From NCBI GenBank assembly GCA_026018925.1, contig JAKSZU010000009.1:33774583-33838582 (forward strand): 64,000 bases of DNA, given 5' to 3'. Below the pieces are notes generated by a model that ran no database searches, was not told where the DNA came from, and worked only from the letters and a program-made list of their open reading frames with translations. The number at the start of each line of letters is the position of its first letter. Positions within the stretch are counted from its first letter, which is position 1. This stretch comes from Tupaia tana (Eukaryota; Chordata; Mammalia; Scandentia; Tupaiidae). Both the position numbers and the translations under genes were made by a program. Below are positions 22,560-34,503 of the stretch, one piece after another.

Positions 22560-23270
22560 AGGGCACTGCTTTGCTGGATACTATGGAAGACACAGAGAGC
22601 TGGGAAGAAAGAGCCTCTGCCATCAATCTGGTGAGCCAGATAGGGAGATACAACATATCTGTGTTGTAGCATGGGGTAGTTTAGGGCTTCTCAGATGATA
22701 TTCTCTAGATCCTGCTTCTGATTTCATGGGACTAGAGTATGGCCCAGGAATCTATTGATCACACTCTTAAGAAGACTTGGGTCTACAATAAGTCACACTT
22801 TTTACGAAGCCTCAGAGTTCTTAGCACAATGAGATGATCTCCTGGGTCCCATCCTGCTCTGACAATCTGAAATTCCCTGGAAAGTCGACTACACCTGACA
22901 AGTCTGCCTGTACGGGATACCAGACTTGTACAGGAAATGAACCTCCCAGAATTTTAGAAGAGAGGGAATACCTTGCTGCACTGGGGCAAGGCAGGCCTCT
23001 TTTCATGGAGAAGTTCCAGATGAGGCCTTGTGGAATGGAGGAAGGATTTGCAGAGGATGGAGTAACTACATGACCAAAGGCTCAAGGGTACGATAAGTTT
23101 GCTTCTCTGTTTCTCTTTGTGCTTCTTGTCTGAAGAGTGAAGGTAGAAGAACTGAATTGGGGACAAGCAGTTATTCACAGTAAGTGCCAGCCAAGGCCAG
23201 GCCTCAGATTCCTTCAAATTTCTCATATCCTGTCCCCAACCTTCAGTAGGCATTGTGATGTTATTATTGG
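22560..23270. other. No recognised feature
   Basis: No gene or clear repeat seen. Overlapping 60-99 codon frames on both strands at 22821-23319 are chance frames. Confidence 0.35.
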
Positions 23271-23279
23271 GGATAGGAA

Positions 23280-24130
23280 CTTAGTAAGACCATTAATTCA
23301 TGTCACAAATCTTTATTGACTACCTTCTTTGGGTTTGGTCTTGTGTAGAATGCTAAAGATAAGAATGAATAAAATAACAACTCCTGCCCTGGAGGGACCT
23401 CATTTTTAGCAGACAACTACAGTGTGATGGGTGTCCTTAGGGTCTTCTGTGTGCAAAGGAGAGGCTATGGTGAGGGGAGGACAGGGAAGGCCTTACAGAA
23501 GAGGTATGATTTGAGTAAGTCCTGAAAAGTGGGTAAAATTTGCCAAGTTGGGGGAGAAGAAGGGGAGTACTTGCCAGATAGAGGTAAAATAGTATGACAA
23601 ATCTATCATGAATTGTGCAGTTCATGTGCTTATAATCTATCTTGCTTCTTGTTGATGTAAACTATCTGAGATTACCAGAAAAAGAAAGAGTGTTGGACAC
23701 AATTTACCTGGGCCATGACTTGTGTCTCGTCAAGTATTTTCACTTTATCCTGAAGGCTCTCTGAGAAAACAAGGAGGTATTTTAAAAGCAGGGAATTGGG
23801 GCAGATTTGGCTTTAGAATGTACCCTCTGGTGGTTTTGTAGATGGTGAAGATGGTTTGACCTGAGCAATAGCATAGGAACTATTGAGGAGACTATTGCTC
23901 TGGTCCAAGGAGAGCTGATAAAGGGGGACAGTGTAGTGGAGGGGGCAAGCAAGATTCGAGAGCTATGTAGGAGTTCATATCCACACAGTTGGGTAACTTG
24001 TTGACAGTGCAGTGTTGAGAGAGAAGGTAGAGGTGAGGATGACTTCCCAGCTTTTGACTTAGAAAACTAGGTGGAGGGAGAAGGGGATTCTGGGTTAAAG
24101 GGAGAAAAGGAGCTCACTTTTGGACGAGTT
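23280..24130 (+). mobile_element. Ancient L2/L3-type repeat (tentative)
   Basis: The opening (ATCTTTATTGACTACCTTC, then a tentative CCCTGCCCTGGAGGGACCTC) and long G/A-rich continuation match the style of ancient LINE 3' regions. Identification is tentative. Confidence 0.35.
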
Positions 24131-24154
24131 GAGTATTAAAAGCCTATGAGGTTT

Positions 24155-24232
24155 TTTTGTTTGGTTTTTTATTTTTTAAATTTTTTAAAGTTTCTTGCCA
24201 TAGGGCACATGCACTCACCAGAGGGAGAGAGG

Positions 24233-24280
<48 letters not shown>

Positions 24281-24441
24281 TGCCCCCCAGGGGGCTCAGG
24301 CATGCTACAATCCCTTCTCTTCCATTCTCCTCCTGGGATTTTGGGCACCCATGCCCAGCATGATTTTCAAGAGGTCCAAGACTCGAACCATGGTCAGCCA
24401 TTTCGGAGCTCAGTGCTGTAACCACTATGACACCTGTTTAC
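24155..24441 (-). mobile_element. tRNA-derived SINE with (GA)n expansion
   Basis: The CT tract is expanded to (GA)n at about 24235-24278. TSD core CCTATGAG at 24143-24150 and 24447-24454. Confidence 0.88.
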
Positions 24442-24568
24442 CCAAACCTATGAGTTTTTAATTGGGTAGAGATGTTCATTAGGCAGCTGGATGACAGGAG
24501 AAAGGCCTAGCTTAGAGATCTTTCTAAGGAGAGATTTCTGGATCCTGTGTGAATTCCCTCCTGATGTA

Positions 24569-24857
24569 TACCTTCTTTATTTTTATTTTTTATTTTCCAG
24601 AGGTGGTGTGCATTTGCTGGGGGCAGGGAGAGAATGAAGGAGGGAAATCACCTCTCCATACACCCTCACCCCTTGGGACATGATCACACTGCATGCTGCA
24701 ATTCCTTCTCCTCCATTTTCCCCTCCTTTTGGGATTTTAGGCATGCATGCACACGCACCAAACATGTTTTTCAAGCTGCCAAGTATAGGACTTGAATTGC
24801 ACAGTCGGCCAGGTATGATCCAGCTGCCTTAACTACCATGCCATGGGTTGGCCCTCC
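24569..24857 (-). mobile_element. tRNA-derived SINE, diverged
   Basis: The body CTGCAATTCCTTCTCCTCC, GGCATGCATGCACACG and head end GGGTTGGCCC remain. The GA tract is eroded. Confidence 0.82.
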
Positions 24858-25224
24858 CTTGCACTTTTAAAACACTTCCATGAATGGAGTTTTCTAATTC
24901 AAGGATACCTATTTTCTCCTCTCCATTGCTTCCATGTGCACCATTCATAACATGTCACATACACACCCTTGAATTCTAATTCTTCAAAACGTTTCCCTAA
25001 ATCAAGAGCTCAATTTAAAAAGGACCTCAGATTACCACTTCCTGACTCCTTACAGTCAAGTGTGTGGATATTCCAGAAGGCAGCCAGGCATTTAGTCAAG
25101 ATTCTAGAAGTTACTTCTCCTTTTTTAGGAATGGGAAGGAAGTAATAGGGGGCTAAGCCTGTGGACATTCTGCCTTGATGCTTGCCCTCCTGGGATGGGT
25201 TGAAGTCATCATCATCACCATCAA

Positions 25225-25445
25225 AGAACTAACAGTTTGGAGCTTTTCCTATCTGCTAGGAACTATGCTGAAGGCCTTTCATGCATGCTATCACTGAAAC
25301 TTACTGACAGCCCTGCCCATTAGGACTATTATTATCCTTGTTTTCAAAGATGAGAAAATAGAGACACATGGATTCTGATGACTTGCTCAAGAACCCACAG
25401 CTAGCATTTAATTGAGCTGGGTTTCAAATCTACTGCTGACTCTAG
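25225..25445 (+). mobile_element. MIR SINE relic
   Basis: TCTGCTAGGAACTATGCTGA, TCCTTGTTTTCAAAGATGAG, GACTTGCTCAAG and GGGTTTCAAATC follow full MIR order. Confidence 0.7.
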
Positions 25446-25546
25446 AATCGTTATTATTATTATTTTACAGAAATTGCAGAATTCTTATTTTTAACCATAG
25501 TTGGTCTGCTTAGAAAGGCCATTTAACTGTAATTTTTGTTGCTTCT

Positions 25547-25913
25547 CTTTTTTTCTTTCTTTCTTTCTCTCTTTCTTTCTTTCTCTCTTTTCTTCTTCTT
25601 CTTCTTCTTCTTCTTCTTCTTCTTCTTCTTCTTCTTTTCTTCTTCTTCTTTGGCTTTTGACATAGGGCACATGCATTTGCCATGGAGAAACAGAGAGAGA
25701 AAGAGACAGTGAGAGGGAAAGTGAGAATCACTCCCCTGGGGGGTGGGTATGGCCATCATGGTGCAATCTCTTCTCCTTCATTCTCTTCTGGGGATTTTGG
25801 GCATGCACATACACATGCTTGACGTGATTTTCAAGTTGCCAGGTCTGGGACTTGAACTGTGGTTGACCATGTGGGAATCCAGCGCCTTAACCACCAAGCC
25901 ACCTGGTGGCCCT
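25547..25913 (-). mobile_element. tRNA-derived SINE with long (CTT)n/(CTTT)n tail
   Basis: The pyrimidine tail at 25547-25650 changes from CTTT to CTT units. TSD core GTTGCTTCT at 25538-25546 and 25916-25924. The long acidic/basic frames on the minus strand are this repeat read through. Confidence 0.9.
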
Positions 25914-26215
25914 GCGTTGCTTCTTTTTCATACAGTCTTCTAGTTTTCTTTCATCTTCACTGAATAACTGCCTGAGTAGTCAATCTGTCTATATTGTGCA
26001 CCAAGTTTACAAAGAAAATTCTACCATGTGTTGAGAGTGGAGCGTAAGACTAGAACGAACTAGAAAGCACAGTTTTGTTCCTGTGCTCAAAAACCTGCCT
26101 AGAAAAAGGCAGTTGTGAAATGAGTTGAAACACAGTTATATAGCCTAGGGCTAGGATTGATGGAATTCATAATAAGTCAAGGGTTTCCAAAGGAGGTAAA
26201 AGCTAGGTGTTTTCT

Positions 26216-26392
26216 TTCTTTCTTTTTTTTTTTTTTTTTTTTTGGAGAGGTTTTTTTGCTATAGGGCATGTGCGCTTGCCAGACAGACAGAGAGAGACAT
26301 AGAGACAGAAAGCGAGAAATCACCCCCCAGGGGGGATGGTGACGCCGCAATCCCTTCTCCTCCATTCTCCTCTTGGGATCTTGGGCACACAT

Positions 26393-26431
<39 letters not shown>

Positions 26432-26528
26432 CCCGGCATGAGTTTTAAGCCACCGGGTCCGGGACGCGAACCGTGGTCGAGTATGTGGGAGTCCAGCGAC
26501 ATAGCCATTACGCTAACTGCTGGTTCCC
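26216..26528 (-). mobile_element. Young tRNA-derived SINE with (CA)n
   Basis: Perfect 17-bp TSD AAAGCTAGGTGTTTTCT at 26199-26215 and 26529-26545. CpGs in the head are mostly kept (GGGACGCGAACCGTGGTCGA). An internal (CA)n lies at about 26395-26429. Confidence 0.95.
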
Positions 26529-26545
26529 AAAGCTAGGTGTTTTCT

Positions 26546-27815
26546 CATCTGGAAGGAAGAGAGACAGATAGATTTGGATTTGTCAGGAGAATTCCAAAGT
26601 CATCAAAGCTTACAGGGACCAAAAGGTACATCTAGTTACTACAATAAATTCTGGCCCAAACCTGCAATTCCTTGGTGAAGAAATATAGCAAAATCCTGTC
26701 TGAGTTTGTGTTTCTGATATCCCAGCCAGTGTTCTCACTCTAGGGCAGGAGAGGTGGAAGACCAGCATGAGTCAAGTTCAAAGGTGCTAAGAAGGTCAAT
26801 TTGCAGGAACGAAATCAGGCCAGCCACAGCTACAAACCCATCTTGTTCAGAATGCATTTTAGCAAAACCTGGGAAGTTTTGACTTCCATCTATTTCAAGG
26901 GCTTCCTTTGACTCTGGCAACTGTATGCGGCTTGCTCTTGCCATGGGGCCTATGCAGCCCAGGGCGACAGTGTACACATTTCATTGGCCTGTCTGAGCTG
27001 AAGCCATACTGTCCGGGGAACATGCTTCTGGGTTCTATTTACTCAGCACAGAATATTTCCAATAAAGAACTAAAGCTGCTTTATTCCAACAACAACTTAC
27101 ATCTTTTCAAACAAAGGCACCATAGAGTCTCCATTTATAAACTGCTGGCTGCCCTTATGTTTAGTCAGGAAATACCGGTTTTTTACATGGTGTCAAAAAA
27201 TAATTGACTTCCTATCTCCTCCCACAAAAATGTTGCTCCGAAAGGTGGGATTCCAACCTTGCTTAGCTCTCAGACTACTTTGTCATGAATCCTCATAAAT
27301 CAGAAGGCAACCCTTTCTGCTAAGTGTGTACTAATCTTTGCAGATGAACAGAGATGCCATGTTACAGAGGAAAAAATGACTCTTATCAACACCCTGCTGG
27401 CAGTTGCTTCCTGCCTCAGGCAGTGTTGTGTAGGCAGCAGAGGATGTGTATTCCTTGACTCCAGAGTGGTGTTCTGGGCACCTCCTTCCTTCCTCCACAG
27501 TCCCAAGGTTTTGCTCTTCATTCTGAGCTTGTTACATTCCAAGTACTCAGGATTTCATCATTCACCCCTGAGCGTGGAGCTCAAAGGAACTGCTGTCCTC
27601 TTGGTGTAGCTACATTGATTCATGTGCTATACATTCTGGGCTAAGGGGCTGCCAAACTCTGGGTAGGCATCAGCAGGATGTACCCATGATGCCTGGGAAG
27701 AGGACATTCAAGGGCCATAGAACTGGGAGGCAAGTTGGGATATGGAGGGAAGGAAACATATACTTCCCTATAAACCTGTTTCATGTAATCATAATATAGT
27801 CATCTTAGGAGAAGG
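26546..27815. other. SINE-free stretch, no gene recognised
   Basis: About 1.3 kb with frames of 77-99 codons on both strands and no domain. Possibly conserved non-coding, which is not testable here. Confidence 0.35.
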
Positions 27816-27821
27816 GGCCTC

Positions 27822-28052
27822 TGGGCTAGTAGGTGGTGTGGTGGCTAAGGTGCTGGACTCCCACATGGTCCCATCTCAGACCTGGTGATTTAAAAATCAT
27901 GCCAGGTGTGTGTGCGTGCATGCCCAAAATCCCAAGAGGAGAATGGAGGAGAAGGGACTGTGGCATGGCATCCCCAAGTGGGTGATTTGTTACTTTCCCT
28001 CTCACTGACCCTCTCTCTTCAGTGAGTGCATATGCCCTGTGGAAAAAACCTT

Positions 28053-28109
<57 letters not shown>
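27822..28109 (+). mobile_element. tRNA-derived SINE with (AG)n tail
   Basis: Canonical body. The B-box region is shortened by deletion (ACATGGTCCCATCTCAGACC). The tail is a pure (AG)n run at about 28058-28109. Confidence 0.88.
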
Positions 28110-28112
<3 letters not shown>

Positions 28113-28517
28113 TTTTAAGTGCTTTAAGATAAAAGGTAATGCACCACTGATTTTATTAGGGATTCATAAGATCAGAAATCTACATTTTTGGGAACTTGAT
28201 TGTTTATCATTTAATTTTTTTGTAAATATTTCATTCTGTTTGCCATTCAATCTTTTATTTATTTGAAAAATAAATAAAATATTGTTTGCCATTCATTTTT
28301 TTTATTCATTCAACAAATACATAGAGGCAAAATCACACATGGTCCCAGCCCTCATGGAACTTATAGTCTAATTGGTGAGCCAGACATTAACCACGTAATC
28401 TCAGAAATAAATGTTAAATGCAATTGTGAAAAGTTCTATAAAAAAAGAAATATGCATGTCAACCACTCCATATTCTCTGAGTATGCTCAGAAATAATAAT
28501 AATAAAAATCTTCTTAT

Positions 28518-28785
28518 GGAACCAGTAGATAGCATAATGGTTATGTCCCTGAACTCCCACGTAGTCGATCACAGTTCAAGTCCTGGACCCAGCAGCTTAA
28601 AACTCACACCTGGCACGTGTGTGTGCATGCCCAAGATCTCAAGAGGAGAATGGAGGAGAAGGGATTGTGGTATGGCCATCCCTCCCGGAGGGAAGGGGCA
28701 ATTTCTTGCTTTCTGTATGTTTGTTTCTCTAGCAAGTGCATATGCTCTATAACAAAAAAAATCTCTCTAAAACCAACCAAAAAAC
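28518..28785 (+). mobile_element. tRNA-derived SINE, long form
   Basis: Head GGAACCAGTAGATAGCATAA, similar to the young 2.2 kb copy. Diverged TSDs ATCTTCTTATG and ACCTCTTATG flank it. Confidence 0.9.
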
Positions 28786-30090
28786 ACCTCTTATGTCTGT
28801 TCAGCACTTAACAGTTTACAGGCCTTTTTCATGCATTGCCTCCTCACAAGAGCAGAGTAAGGGAAGTGGCTCAGTGAAATGATTTACATGGATTCTTAAA
28901 GCTGGGAAGAAAGCAAAACCCTTGCATGCCTTCATTCATTCCTCAATAAATCTTTTTGTACACCCATCAAAGGAATAGGCATTCTTTCTCCCAGACATAG
29001 GCCAGGTGAGCCGGAAAAGCCTTGTGTGTTGACCTCTTGGTGACCTGGGCCAGAGTCTAACCCATGGTTCCTTCAGGAAATCTTTGTGGGCCATTAAGTT
29101 TTCCCTTCTCAGTCCATTACTCAGTGGTGGGTGCTTGGCTAGGACCACTGTTTTGAAGTGAGTGACTCAGACATTTAGATACCTCTCTAGGTCAATTGCC
29201 TCCCTCTGGAGATGCAGCAATAACTCAATGAAAAAGGTCTGGAAGACAATATTCCCTCCACCTGAGGTCATGGACTGATATGTGCTAGAGCTTCTGGCTT
29301 CAATATCAATATTTTTATCATAACACCAAGCTACCAAACTGCCAAAGGGTAGGTAGGGTGTACTTAACCATGCTATTCCAATGTAGTTGGGAGAGAGTTG
29401 AAGGGTGTCAGTGTGGATATGTGGGCAGTCCAGGCCAATGGCAGGTAGCTGGTTGGGGCAGGCAGCCAGCTATGTGGTATGGCATTATGTGAAAAATGAA
29501 GACCACCCATATGAGAATAAAAAGAGATATTTATTCATAGCTCACTGTAGCAAGGGAGTCAGCCACCATCATTTAGGTTGGCAGAGACTCAAAGGCAGGC
29601 AGAGGAGTGGAAAGCTGTAGAGCGGAAAGAAATAAAAAAAGGATTCAAGTATGCCCTGATTGGAATCTGTTGGCATGGAGAAACTGGAGGTGGCCTAACT
29701 GAAAGTGGGGCATCCTATATGATTGGTTTGCAGGGTATACTGGCTGTCTTTGGTTATTCTTGAGTTGGAAGGGGAGATGGAATGGTGGAAAAAAATGGGA
29801 AATCTGGTATATGAGATTGACCACATCTTTACTGTTCTGGGGTGATTGCTGAGAGGTTGTGGTTTGACTTCCTGACTGGGTGCTGTAGAGGTTGTTGGTC
29901 AGAGCTCTGTTGTCATGTAAGGCCTGGCCATTGTCCATTTGTATATTTAGTTTCTCAATATAAGAAGTGACAAAATTGTCTTAATTGAAATATCTACTAC
30001 AGTACCTAAAATGTCCATTATCAGTATTAAAAAGTGTGAAAGGATTTCCTGAGGTTTATTATCTTTTCCCCACAGGTTTATGGCAATATA
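28786..30090. other. No recognised feature
   Basis: About 1.3 kb without a lineage SINE, L1 or domain-bearing frame. Confidence 0.35.
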
Positions 30091-30104
30091 ATTCTGGAGA
30101 TTTT

Positions 30105-30280
30105 TTTTAGAAAGAATTATTTATTTAAATTTATTTGTTATTATTAATTTTTAATTTGACCAGAGGGAGAGAGAAAGAGAGAGAGGGAAAGTGAAAAAGC
30201 AAGCCACTAGGTTCAATACACAAATCACAGTCAGCCATATCAGTCCAGTGCCCTTAACTGTCACACCATCTGCTGGCCCC
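30105..30280 (-). mobile_element. Short AT-tail SINE, first of a stacked pair
   Basis: Lies between ATTCTGGAGATTTTT at 30091 and a second copy of it at 30282. Confidence 0.9.
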
Positions 30281-30297
30281 AATTCTGGAGATTTTTT

Positions 30298-30444
30298 TAA
30301 AAAAGAATTTTTTATTTTATTTTATTTATTTATTATTATTTTTAAATTTAACCAGAGAGAGACTGGGGCAAGGAGCAGGAGATGAATCAAAGTCAGCTAT
30401 GTGGAAATCCAGTGCCTTAACTACCATGCCCTCTGCCAGGCCCA
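30298..30444 (-). mobile_element. Short AT-tail SINE, second of the pair
   Basis: Lies between the second (30282) and third (30446) copies of ATTCTGGAGATTTTT. Its CT tract is shortened. Confidence 0.88.
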
Positions 30445-30803
30445 GATTCTGGAGATTTTTAACAACAACCCCAACAGGGTTTTCATTATCTGATTAAATC
30501 TGTTTGACCCATACATGCTTTTTATCATCATGCATCAGAAAGCAGTTTCCTGTGTGTCGGAGAAGAGGTTCAGATAAAAAGTGGTGCTCAGTGGGACACA
30601 GAATCTGGGGTCCTGGGGCTATGCTCAGTCTAAGGAGACTAAACTGGGGATTGGAGGAGGGTGCTCAAGGGTAAGTGTCTCCCAAATTAAATGGGATGGG
30701 AGTGAAGGAGCATTGAAGACATTTTTCAACTGGGGACCTCTATTCAGAACACCTTTGCAACCTATCAGTTATTTCCATTTCCCCACGCCATACCACACTG
30801 TGA

Positions 30804-31072
30804 CTTTTTAAATTACTTTTCTTGGGTGGTGGAGAGGGCACATGTGCTAGAGAGATGGCAAGGGAGAGAAAGAGAGAGAAAGCACCCCCCCATGGGTTCT
30901 GATCACACTACAATAATTTCTCCTCCAGCTCTCCATCCTGTCAGGACCCTGGGCATGCACACTTATATGTGGCATGTTTTTCAAGTCACTGAGGCCAGGA
31001 TTTTGGTTGTCAGCCATGTGAGATCCAGCTCCCTATGCACCTCATTTAATCACTGTGCTACAGGGCTTGACC
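30804..31072 (-). mobile_element. tRNA-derived SINE, diverged
   Basis: GAGAGGGCACATGTGCTAGA, the GA tract and the head remnant AGCCATGTGAGATCCAGC are in canonical reverse order. Confidence 0.8.
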
Positions 31073-31077
31073 AGTAC

Positions 31078-31316
31078 TTTTTTTGAGAGATTTTTGCTAT
31101 AGAGCACATGCACTCACCAGAGAGACAGAAAGTGAGAAACCACTCCCCATGGAGGTTGGCCATGCCACAATCCTTTTCCCTCCATTCTCCTCTTGAGATT
31201 TTGGTCATGCACGCCTATGTACCCGACATGAGTTTCAAGTCACTGGGTCTGGGACTTGAACTGTGGTTAACCACATAGGAATCCAGTACCTTAACTACTA
31301 TGCCACCTGCTGCCCC
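31078..31316 (-). mobile_element. tRNA-derived SINE, long form
   Basis: Adjacent to the previous copy in the same orientation. A short TSD, CAGTAC, flanks it. Confidence 0.88.
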
Positions 31317-31794
31317 CAGCCCAGTACATGTAAAAGGAAATATGCTGTGTTCCTCCAGTCCTACTCCAGAAGTTACCACTGTTGAGATAAATCAGATATC
31401 TTCAAATAGAAAATCACTTTGGAGTGAATCCTTCCCAGTCTTGCCCAAAAGATCAGGAAAAAAAAATGTGCAAGAGTTTTAAATTTGGCAAGAGTCCCCC
31501 CTCCGTGGGACAAGGATGTCATTTCATTTCTTTTATTGCTTTGAAATCCAGATTTGAGTTTCTGAACAAGTCTACCCATCTGCCTTTCACACCCTCTTAC
31601 AAAAGCATCCACTAGTCTCAGTGCCCTGATGGGCTTTAGGTGAACTATCAGTTTCTGAGCTGTTATGTGTGCTCTTGAACTTTGTTTCCACCTCAGAAAC
31701 TGGCATGTTTGACATTCTTTTCACAAAGCTTTAAGGAAATGTATCTCCTGCCTGGATAGAGCCTGGCTATAAAGATCCATCTGTGCTTCGACAG

Positions 31795-32265
31795 GTAACC
31801 AGTTAAGCAAACTGTGGTCCATCCACACCATGGAATACCACTCAGCAACAAAAACAATGAAGTATTGATACATGTAGTGACCCTCATGAATCTCCTGGGA
31901 ATCATGCTGAGTGAAAAAAGTGAATCCCCAAAGGTTACACATTGTATGGTTCTATTACATGATGTTCTTGAAATGACAAAATTGTAGAAGTAGAGAACAG
32001 ATCAGTGATTTCTAAGGGGTAAGGAAGGGGTCAGAGTAAGAGAGGGGTGAGTATGACTATAAAAGGGCAACATGAGGGATCCTTGTAGGGGTGGAATGTT
32101 CTGCATCTTAACCGTATTTGTGCCAGTATCCTAGCTGTGATAGCGCTCTATAGTTTGTGAGATGTTACCGCTGGAGGAAACTGGGTAAAGGATACATGGG
32201 ATTTCTCTGTATTATTTCTTATAACTACATGTGAATCTATCTCAAAATCAAAGTTTAATTAAAAA
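31795..32265 (+). mobile_element. Old L1 (L1M type): ORF2 C-terminus and 3'UTR
   Basis: CACACCATGGAATACCACTC begins the typical YYSA-type ORF2 end. The 3'UTR (GGGGTGGAATGTTCTGCATC, GAAACTGGGTAAAGGATACA) is the reverse complement of 10.19-10.40 kb. Confidence 0.78.
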
Positions 32266-32783
32266 AGACCTCTTTATTTATACCCTTCTCTGGGGCCCTT
32301 GTTTGGATGAACATCAAGGTGTAAAAGCAAACTTACCTCGAGGCTAGCAGTAATTGAGAAGAGCAATTAAATTCAGTAGTTGAATAGATGGCATGTAGGA
32401 GGTGGCCTGAAATCCTCCCCCTCCCCAATTCAAACAGCCTCTGCACTGCGCCCACCATGATACCTGAACCTCCCACCATCAACACCACTCTTTGGGACCT
32501 CCTTTTAGCAGACCTGTGCTCTTTGTGGTTTGAGACAGGTAATGTGTTGATTCCCTGACTTGATTACTATTATCAGCTGTTGTCACTATGCACACAGCAA
32601 GGCTTTGAGGTGTTGAGAAACAAGACAGAGACTTTAGAGTTGAGTACAAGAGAGAGGCCAGTATAACTGTCCTCAAATTTTCATTACTGGAGATCATTTG
32701 AATGCTCAGAGGTGTGCAGTTATCAAAATATCAGAGACACCTTATTGGCCTGCAGAGAAGAAATTGATAAGATGACAAAGAAC

Positions 32784-32787
<4 letters not shown>

Positions 32788-32821
<34 letters not shown>
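32788..32821 (+). repeat. (CA)n microsatellite
   Basis: Uninterrupted dinucleotide run just upstream of the TRIM68 retrocopy. Confidence 0.95.
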
Positions 32822-32824
<3 letters not shown>

Positions 32825-33020
32825 TTCATAGAAAATGTGTATTATGGAGGCCTCTTTGCCCAGCTTTGGGCTCCCAGCCTTGGGTTCAGGTGGGGCTAGT
32901 GAGTGCTCAGCTGGTGGGATGCTATGGACCCTGGACCGTGGGAACCAGGTGTCTCCACTCACAGTTTCCCCTGTGAAGTGCTAGTCCAGGCCTAGGAGGG
33001 AAAGGATCTGAGAAGAAACT

Positions 33021-34503
33021 ACGGATCCTGCAGCCTTGGTGGAAGCTGTTGTGGAAGAAGTGGCCTATCCTGTCCACATGGCTTTCCTGAGAGAGCCAGT
33101 GAGCATTGACTGTGGCCACAGCTTCTGCCATAGCTGTCTCTCTGGACTCTGGGAGGTACCAGGAGAATCCCAGAACTGGGGCTACACTTGCCCCCTCTGT
33201 CAAGCTCCTGTCCAACCAAGGAACGTATGGCCTAATTGGTTTTTGGCTAATGTTGTAGAAAAAAACATCCATATGCTAGAGCTGCATCCAGAAGTGAGGC
33301 TAAACAGTAATATATGTGAGCTCCATCCCTGCAAAGAAGATGCTCTGGTTATGTGTGAGGCCTGCATCTAGTCCCCAGAGCAAGAGGCTCAAGGCATTGT
33401 GCCTATGGAGGATGTGGCCTGAGGATACAAGTGGAAACTCCACGAGGCTCTGCAACATCTGAGAAAAGAACAAGAAGAGACCTGGAAACTGAAAGTTGGT
33501 GAGAGGAAGTGAACTGCTAACTGGAAGATACAAGTGGAAACCCAGAAACAGAGTATCATGTGGAAGTTTGAGAAATATCAATGACTACTGAAGGAAAAAC
33601 AGCCTCCAAGTCAGCAGATAGAGGTAAGGGTTGCCATAGCTCTGGCCAACCAGAGGAGAAGTAGGTGGGGGAAACCATGCAGAAACTGAAGTCGAATCAT
33701 GACAAACTCATCCAGCATAGCCAGGTCCTATGGAGAATGATTGCAGAGTTGAAAGAGTGAGCTCAGAAGCCCGTCTACTGGATGCTACAGGGTATTCGGG
33801 AGGTTGTAAACAGAGGCAAGTCTTGGAGCCTGCAGTGGCAAGAACCAGTCTCTTTGGAACTGAAGACAAATTGCCACGTGTTGGGGCTGAGAGAGAGCCT
33901 GAAGATGTATATAGCTGATGTACACCTGAATCTGGATACTGCTTATTCCTGCCTTATCGTGTCCCAGGACAGAAAATGTGTGCACTACGGAGACACCAAG
34001 CAAAAACGGTCAGACCATCTGGAGAGATTTTATTGTTGTAATATTGTCTTGGGCAGCCAGTGCATCTCCTTGGGCCAGCACTACTGGGAGATGGAGGTGG
34101 GAGACAGGTCTGAGTGGGTCCTGGGAGTGTGTGAGGAAAATGCAGGTCAGAAAGAGGTGGTCTACTTATCCCCCCACTATGACTTCTGGGTGATAAGGTC
34201 GAGGAAGGGAAATGAGTACTGGGCAAGCACTGATGAATACCCTCTCCTGTCCTTGTCAGTCCCCTCTACGCCAGGCAGGGATTTTCCAGCATTACAAGGC
34301 CCATGATAACTCATTCTACAATGTGGCTGATGGCAGCTCCCACATTTTTACTTTCCTACACTATCTCTTCCCTGGGCACCTCCTGCCCTATTTCAGCCCT
34401 TGCTATAGAATCAGGGCCAACAACATTTCTCTAAACTTGGCCTGGCTTACAGAGGTCCTAGAGGACCCTGCCATTGACAAGTGTCCCATTGAACTGAGCT
34501 GAG
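33021..34503 (+). pseudogene. TRIM68: Processed pseudogene of TRIM68 (RING-B-box-coiled coil-PRYSPRY)
   Basis: Conceptual translation follows, from memory, the TRIM68 E3 ubiquitin ligase from its N-terminus to near its C-terminus. The order is RING (33040-33240, GHSFCHSCLSGLWE), B-box (to about 33370), coiled coil (33440-33770) and PRYSPRY (33830-34440; EDRK-type PRY, then HYWEMEVGDRSEWVLGVCEEN). These domains are encoded by several exons in the parent gene but are contiguous here, so this is a retrocopy. It is dead. The start codon position reads ACG (33021-33023). The first two RING zinc-ligand cysteines are replaced (YPVHM). In-frame stops occur at about 33369, 33419, in the coiled coil at about 33510 and 33582, and at about 33757. 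There are frameshifts near 33655 and 34265. Many substitutions suggest an old insertion. The 5'UTR may reach back to about 32850, and an AATAAA at about 34833 could be its 3' end. No clear poly(A) tail or TSD was found. Confidence 0.9.

Noticed and set aside
25491..25759. Poly-Glu/Lys/Arg frames on the minus strand
   Set aside because: These are the three frames of a (CTT)n/(CTTT)n SINE tail, not a charged protein.
33036..33371. Open frame with RING and B-box, as a functional small TRIM gene
   Set aside because: It is the opening of the TRIM68 retrocopy. The true start is ACG, zinc ligands are missing and stops follow.
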